Assembly: GCA_947258675.1 (NCBI GenBank)
Contig: CAMYJP010000123.1
Coordinates: 1-8,763, forward strand
Length of the DNA: 8,763 nucleotides
Direction: 5' to 3'
DNA from: an uncultured Desulfobulbaceae bacterium
GTDB taxonomy: Bacteria > Desulfobacterota > Desulfobulbia > Desulfobulbales > BM004
The notes under the pieces are model-generated. The model was given only the letters and a program-made list of their open reading frames with translations, made no database searches and was not told the origin of the DNA. Of the stretch, positions 6,923 to 8,763 are shown piece after piece. How positions within the stretch are numbered: the first letter of the stretch is position 1; the number at the start of each line of letters is the position of its first letter. The translations under genes were made by a program, and so were the position numbers.

Positions 6923-7219
6923 AGTTATCTCATGTTGTGAATGAGTGATTGTTTATATTTTCACCGCGGTAGATACGTCTCCCATTTGAGCTCATAGCAC
7001 ATTGTGCTTTAAGCTGCAAGGATTGGAAGGCTACTCCGAGAGAAACGTTTCAAGGGAATATAATTTTTTTATTACAATGTGTAAATATACAAGTGAAAGT
7101 CTGGGCCAAGTAATTATATTTTTAATGCTCATGCTCTTGGAACCAGAGGGATGACAGCCTTAATTGAATGTGTATTATCAAATCCTAGGAACAAAAATAA
7201 TGAGTTGTAGACAGGGCAA
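6923..7219. other. Intergenic region upstream of the lipoprotein gene
   Basis: 297 bp with no ORF of note and no RNA gene that I recognise. It should hold the promoter of the lipoprotein gene. On the minus strand a perfect TATAAT (7118-7113) has only a poor -35 partner; a second weak -10 (TATAAA near 6957) lies closer to the start. Short perfect palindromes occur: ACCGCGGT (6963-6970), GAAACGTTTC (7042-7051) and the larger dyad listed separately. No clear terminator for the PBP remnant is seen. Confidence 0.4.
6989..7015. promoter_or_regulatory. 27-bp imperfect palindrome, candidate operator or hairpin
   Basis: The core AGCACA-T-TGTGCT (6996-7008) is a perfect palindrome, and AGCT occurs symmetrically at both outer ends (6989-6992 and 7012-7015), giving 11 matching pairs out of 13. 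The centre sits about 80 nt upstream of the lipoprotein ATG. As RNA the 1-nt loop would have to open, so a site for a dimeric DNA-binding protein is at least as likely as a hairpin. No known regulator is assigned. Confidence 0.3.
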
Positions 7220-7573
7220 TTAATTATTTGTCCAAAATGGTTGGAAATAACGTGAGGGCACAAATTCACCGTTTTCCTTTGTCTTGCCAAAGGTGATAAT
7301 TGTGGCTGCTTCTAACCCATGCGATGAATTTGCTGAAGATACGTCAGATGAAATAAGACCATTTCCTTTATTTACTTGTAGTTCTTTCTGCCCCACATTT
7401 TGTGTAAAAAAAGGCATTTCAGTGCGACCGCTTGAGGCTATAGCAGAAAAAGCAATATCAATGAGATCAAGTCTCGTTCCGTAATCTTCATAAAGGAGAA
7501 TCGCGTTGGCCATCCGACTCCACAATGGGAGGGCACCGGCAGAGCCGGTTATGTGGGTGTTATTACGCACCAT
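7220..7573 (-). pseudogene. C-terminal piece of the penicillin-binding protein remnant (out of frame)
   Basis: 117 codons counted from the ATG at 7573-7571. The first residues repeat the MVRNNTHITGSA found at the end of the upstream piece, because both are encoded by a 37-bp tandem repeat. The text then continues as expected for a class A PBP transpeptidase: TGSAGALPLWSRMANAILLY matches the family pattern TGG-GA-P-W-F-M, shortly after the KTG region. The remaining ~90 residues are a poorly conserved C-terminal tail ending in FWTNN. Removing one 37-bp copy joins this piece to the upstream one as a single 489-residue frame. No ribosome site is evident at 7573, so independent translation is unlikely. 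Confidence 0.75.
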
Positions 7574-7614
7574 TGGCAGAGCCGGTTATGTGGGTGTTAT
7601 TACGCACCATTGGC
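7538..7614. repeat. Tandem duplication of 37 bp inside the PBP gene
   Basis: Two identical 37-bp copies at 7538-7574 and 7575-7611, followed by GGC (7612-7614), which matches the start of a third unit. Each unit begins GGCAGAGCCGG and ends ACGCACCATT on the plus strand. As 37 is not a multiple of 3, the second copy shifts the reading frame and ends the upstream ORF at the TAA 7565-7563. The perfect identity suggests a recent event (replication slippage) or an assembly or PCR artefact. Confidence 0.97.
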
Positions 7615-8726
7615 GTATTATCGTCATAACCGACATATGCTGCAATTGTGTACCCGTCGTTGCTTGTTAGTCCGCTGCCTTCAGATGCCAAGCCGGGGAT
7701 ATACCCCGCAAAAGCCGCATTAGTGAAACGATTAGCTGTTCCAGTTTTACCAAACAGTGGAATTTGCAAGTTGAGTTGCCGCAGTTGTTTTGCTGTATCA
7801 GGATCCTCGCTAAGCAACTTGACGTTATTTAAAGCATATCTCCCTGTGCCAAATTTTATCACATTTCTTAAAATGTTATTAACGGCCAAGGTAGTCTTAG
7901 GATCGAATATCTTTATTAAGGCACGGTCTGGTTCAAAAATTAATTCGCCGTCACTGTCTTCAATGCGCTTGACAATGGCTAGCTCGTCCATCGATGCTGC
8001 CTTTAAATCAACGAATACGCCCCCGTTTGCCAAACCTTCGAAAATTTTAGCTGTTTCAAGTAACGATATGACATTTGAGCCTAGCGGAAAAGAAAGAACA
8101 GGATCAAGTGTGCTCTTTATCCCAAGAGAATAGCCCAGACTGGTAATGTAATGCAGCCCTACAGTAATTCTGAAATCCTGAACAGTGTGTAGAACCTCTT
8201 CACTATATGGACGAAGTGCGGACAAACGTTGGTACTCATTTTCGACATAGCTCTCCAGCAGGTCCAGGGTTTCAGGGGAAAGCATGGCTTCAATTTGAAT
8301 AGTATCCCAAAATCTTTCCGGAGGTTTTACACCAAAAAATAATAAGGGTGGCTTGATAATTTGTTCTAACTCGAGTTTGTTGATATATTGCCAGTTATCG
8401 GTTGCCGGTACATCCGAAATGTAAGCATAGGTCCCGGTAAATCGATCCCGGTATATTGATCCGTTTACCTGTTCGGTATCATAGTTTGAAATATCACTTT
8501 GCAGAATGAATAATTCCTTTCTGAGTTTAACAAAATTAAGAAAATTTCTTTTCAAAATAGCCAGTCGAGCCTCAACCTCTTTTTCAAGCCTCTTCTTTTG
8601 CTGACGTGACATTTTTTCGGAACTTTCTGCCAGTTGTTCGACCTCTTCCAGGTATTCATCAAAATTAAGGCCGTAGTGAAGTATTTTAATAAATTCGTAT
8701 TCTCTGCTGTTTTGGTTCGCATACAA
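7563..8726 (-). pseudogene. Class A penicillin-binding protein, transpeptidase fragment, truncated at the N-terminal side and frameshifted
   Basis: 387 codons if read from TTG 8726-8724. The C-terminal half is a PBP1A-type transpeptidase: SFPLGSNVISLLETAKIFEG then LANGG (212-236), GTGRYA (293-298), the active-site KTGT (327-330) with TANRFTNAAFAGYIPG, and AYVGYDDNTPM (363-373). It normally cross-links peptidoglycan stem peptides in the periplasm. Missing are the signal anchor, the glycosyltransferase (GT51) domain and the SxxK serine motif. The SxN position is occupied by sequence like LHTVQDFRITVG (179-190), so it is absent or diverged. Residues 25-75 are charged and coiled-coil-like. The TTG start is not credible: it touches the tRNA-Leu at 8727, and the frame stays open only to a stop inside the tRNA (8756-8754). 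The other end stops early because of the 37-bp duplication. I conclude it is a gene remnant; family confidence is high, exact name unknown. Confidence 0.82.
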
Positions 8727-8763
8727 GGGCGTGTGGCGGAATTGGCAGACGTGCTAGACTTAG
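8727..8763 (+). tRNA. tRNA-Leu (anticodon UAG), 5' half, cut by window edge
   Basis: The 5' half fits a leucine tRNA: acceptor strand GGGCGTG (8727-8733), TG (8734-8735), D-arm GCG (8736-8738) pairing with CGT (8750-8752, one G-U), D-loop GAATTGGCAGA (8739-8749), G26 (8753), anticodon stem CTAGA (8754-8758), then C32-U33 and anticodon UAG (8761-8763). GTGGCGGAATTGG is the hallmark of bacterial tRNA-Leu. The variable arm, T-arm and 3' end lie beyond the window. The PBP remnant begins at the very next base on the other strand. No clear promoter is seen upstream; TATTCT at 8698-8703 is the best -10, without a matching -35. Confidence 0.9.

Noticed and set aside
7036..7064. Plus-strand promoter with perfect TATAAT at 7059-7064
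   Set aside because: No -35 match at suitable spacing and no plus-strand gene downstream.
7538..7614. CRISPR repeat
   Set aside because: Two 37-bp copies abut with no spacer between them and lie inside a coding sequence, so this is a tandem duplication.
7648..8133. Plus-strand 161-codon ORF
   Set aside because: Opposite the PBP transpeptidase region with its KTGT motif; no domain of its own.

Overview
The window reads as a piece of a mesophilic Gram-negative bacterial chromosome of moderate GC (roughly 40-45% by eye). A three-gene split transhydrogenase operon (pntAa-pntAb-pntB), an outer-membrane-type lipoprotein, and the general style of the proteins fit a Desulfobacterota lineage such as Desulfobulbales. 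That placement is inferred from protein style only; no marker gene proves it.

Layout, left to right. Positions 1-1245 (minus): tilS, the tRNA(Ile2)-lysidine synthetase. It runs off the left edge at its 3' end, and its 5' end is disrupted inside the ATP-binding PP-loop. Positions 1307-1852 (plus): a methylated-DNA repair methyltransferase of the Ogt/MGMT type, divergent from tilS. Positions 1854-1877: a stem-loop with a T-run on the minus strand, a good terminator for the pnt operon. Positions 1904-4841 (minus): the complete proton-translocating NAD(P)+ transhydrogenase operon, transcribed pntAa to pntAb to pntB. Positions 4842-5098: an intergenic region with a perfect 9-bp inverted repeat upstream of pntAa. 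Positions 5099-6922 (minus): a 607-residue lipoprotein with TPR-like helical repeats and no recognised function. Positions 6923-7219: AT-rich intergenic DNA with a 27-bp imperfect palindrome. Positions 7220-8726 (minus): the remnant of a class A penicillin-binding protein, cut off at its N-terminal side and frameshifted by a tandem 37-bp duplication. Positions 8727-8763 (plus): the first half of a tRNA-Leu, ending exactly at its UAG anticodon.

The only gene set here that clearly works together is the transhydrogenase: PntAa binds NAD(H), PntAb and the N-terminal half of PntB form the membrane proton channel, and the C-terminal domain of PntB binds NADP(H). The enzyme uses the proton-motive force to make NADPH. 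The other genes are unrelated housekeeping or unknown functions.

I do not see a defence system, mobile element, CRISPR array or other new multi-gene system. The points worth a second look are the damage sites: the split tilS PP-loop, and the PBP remnant that ends flush with a tRNA-Leu and carries a frame-breaking 37-bp repeat. Two dyad-symmetric candidate operators and the uncharacterised lipoprotein are secondary interests. Sequencing or assembly error cannot be excluded for the frameshifts.
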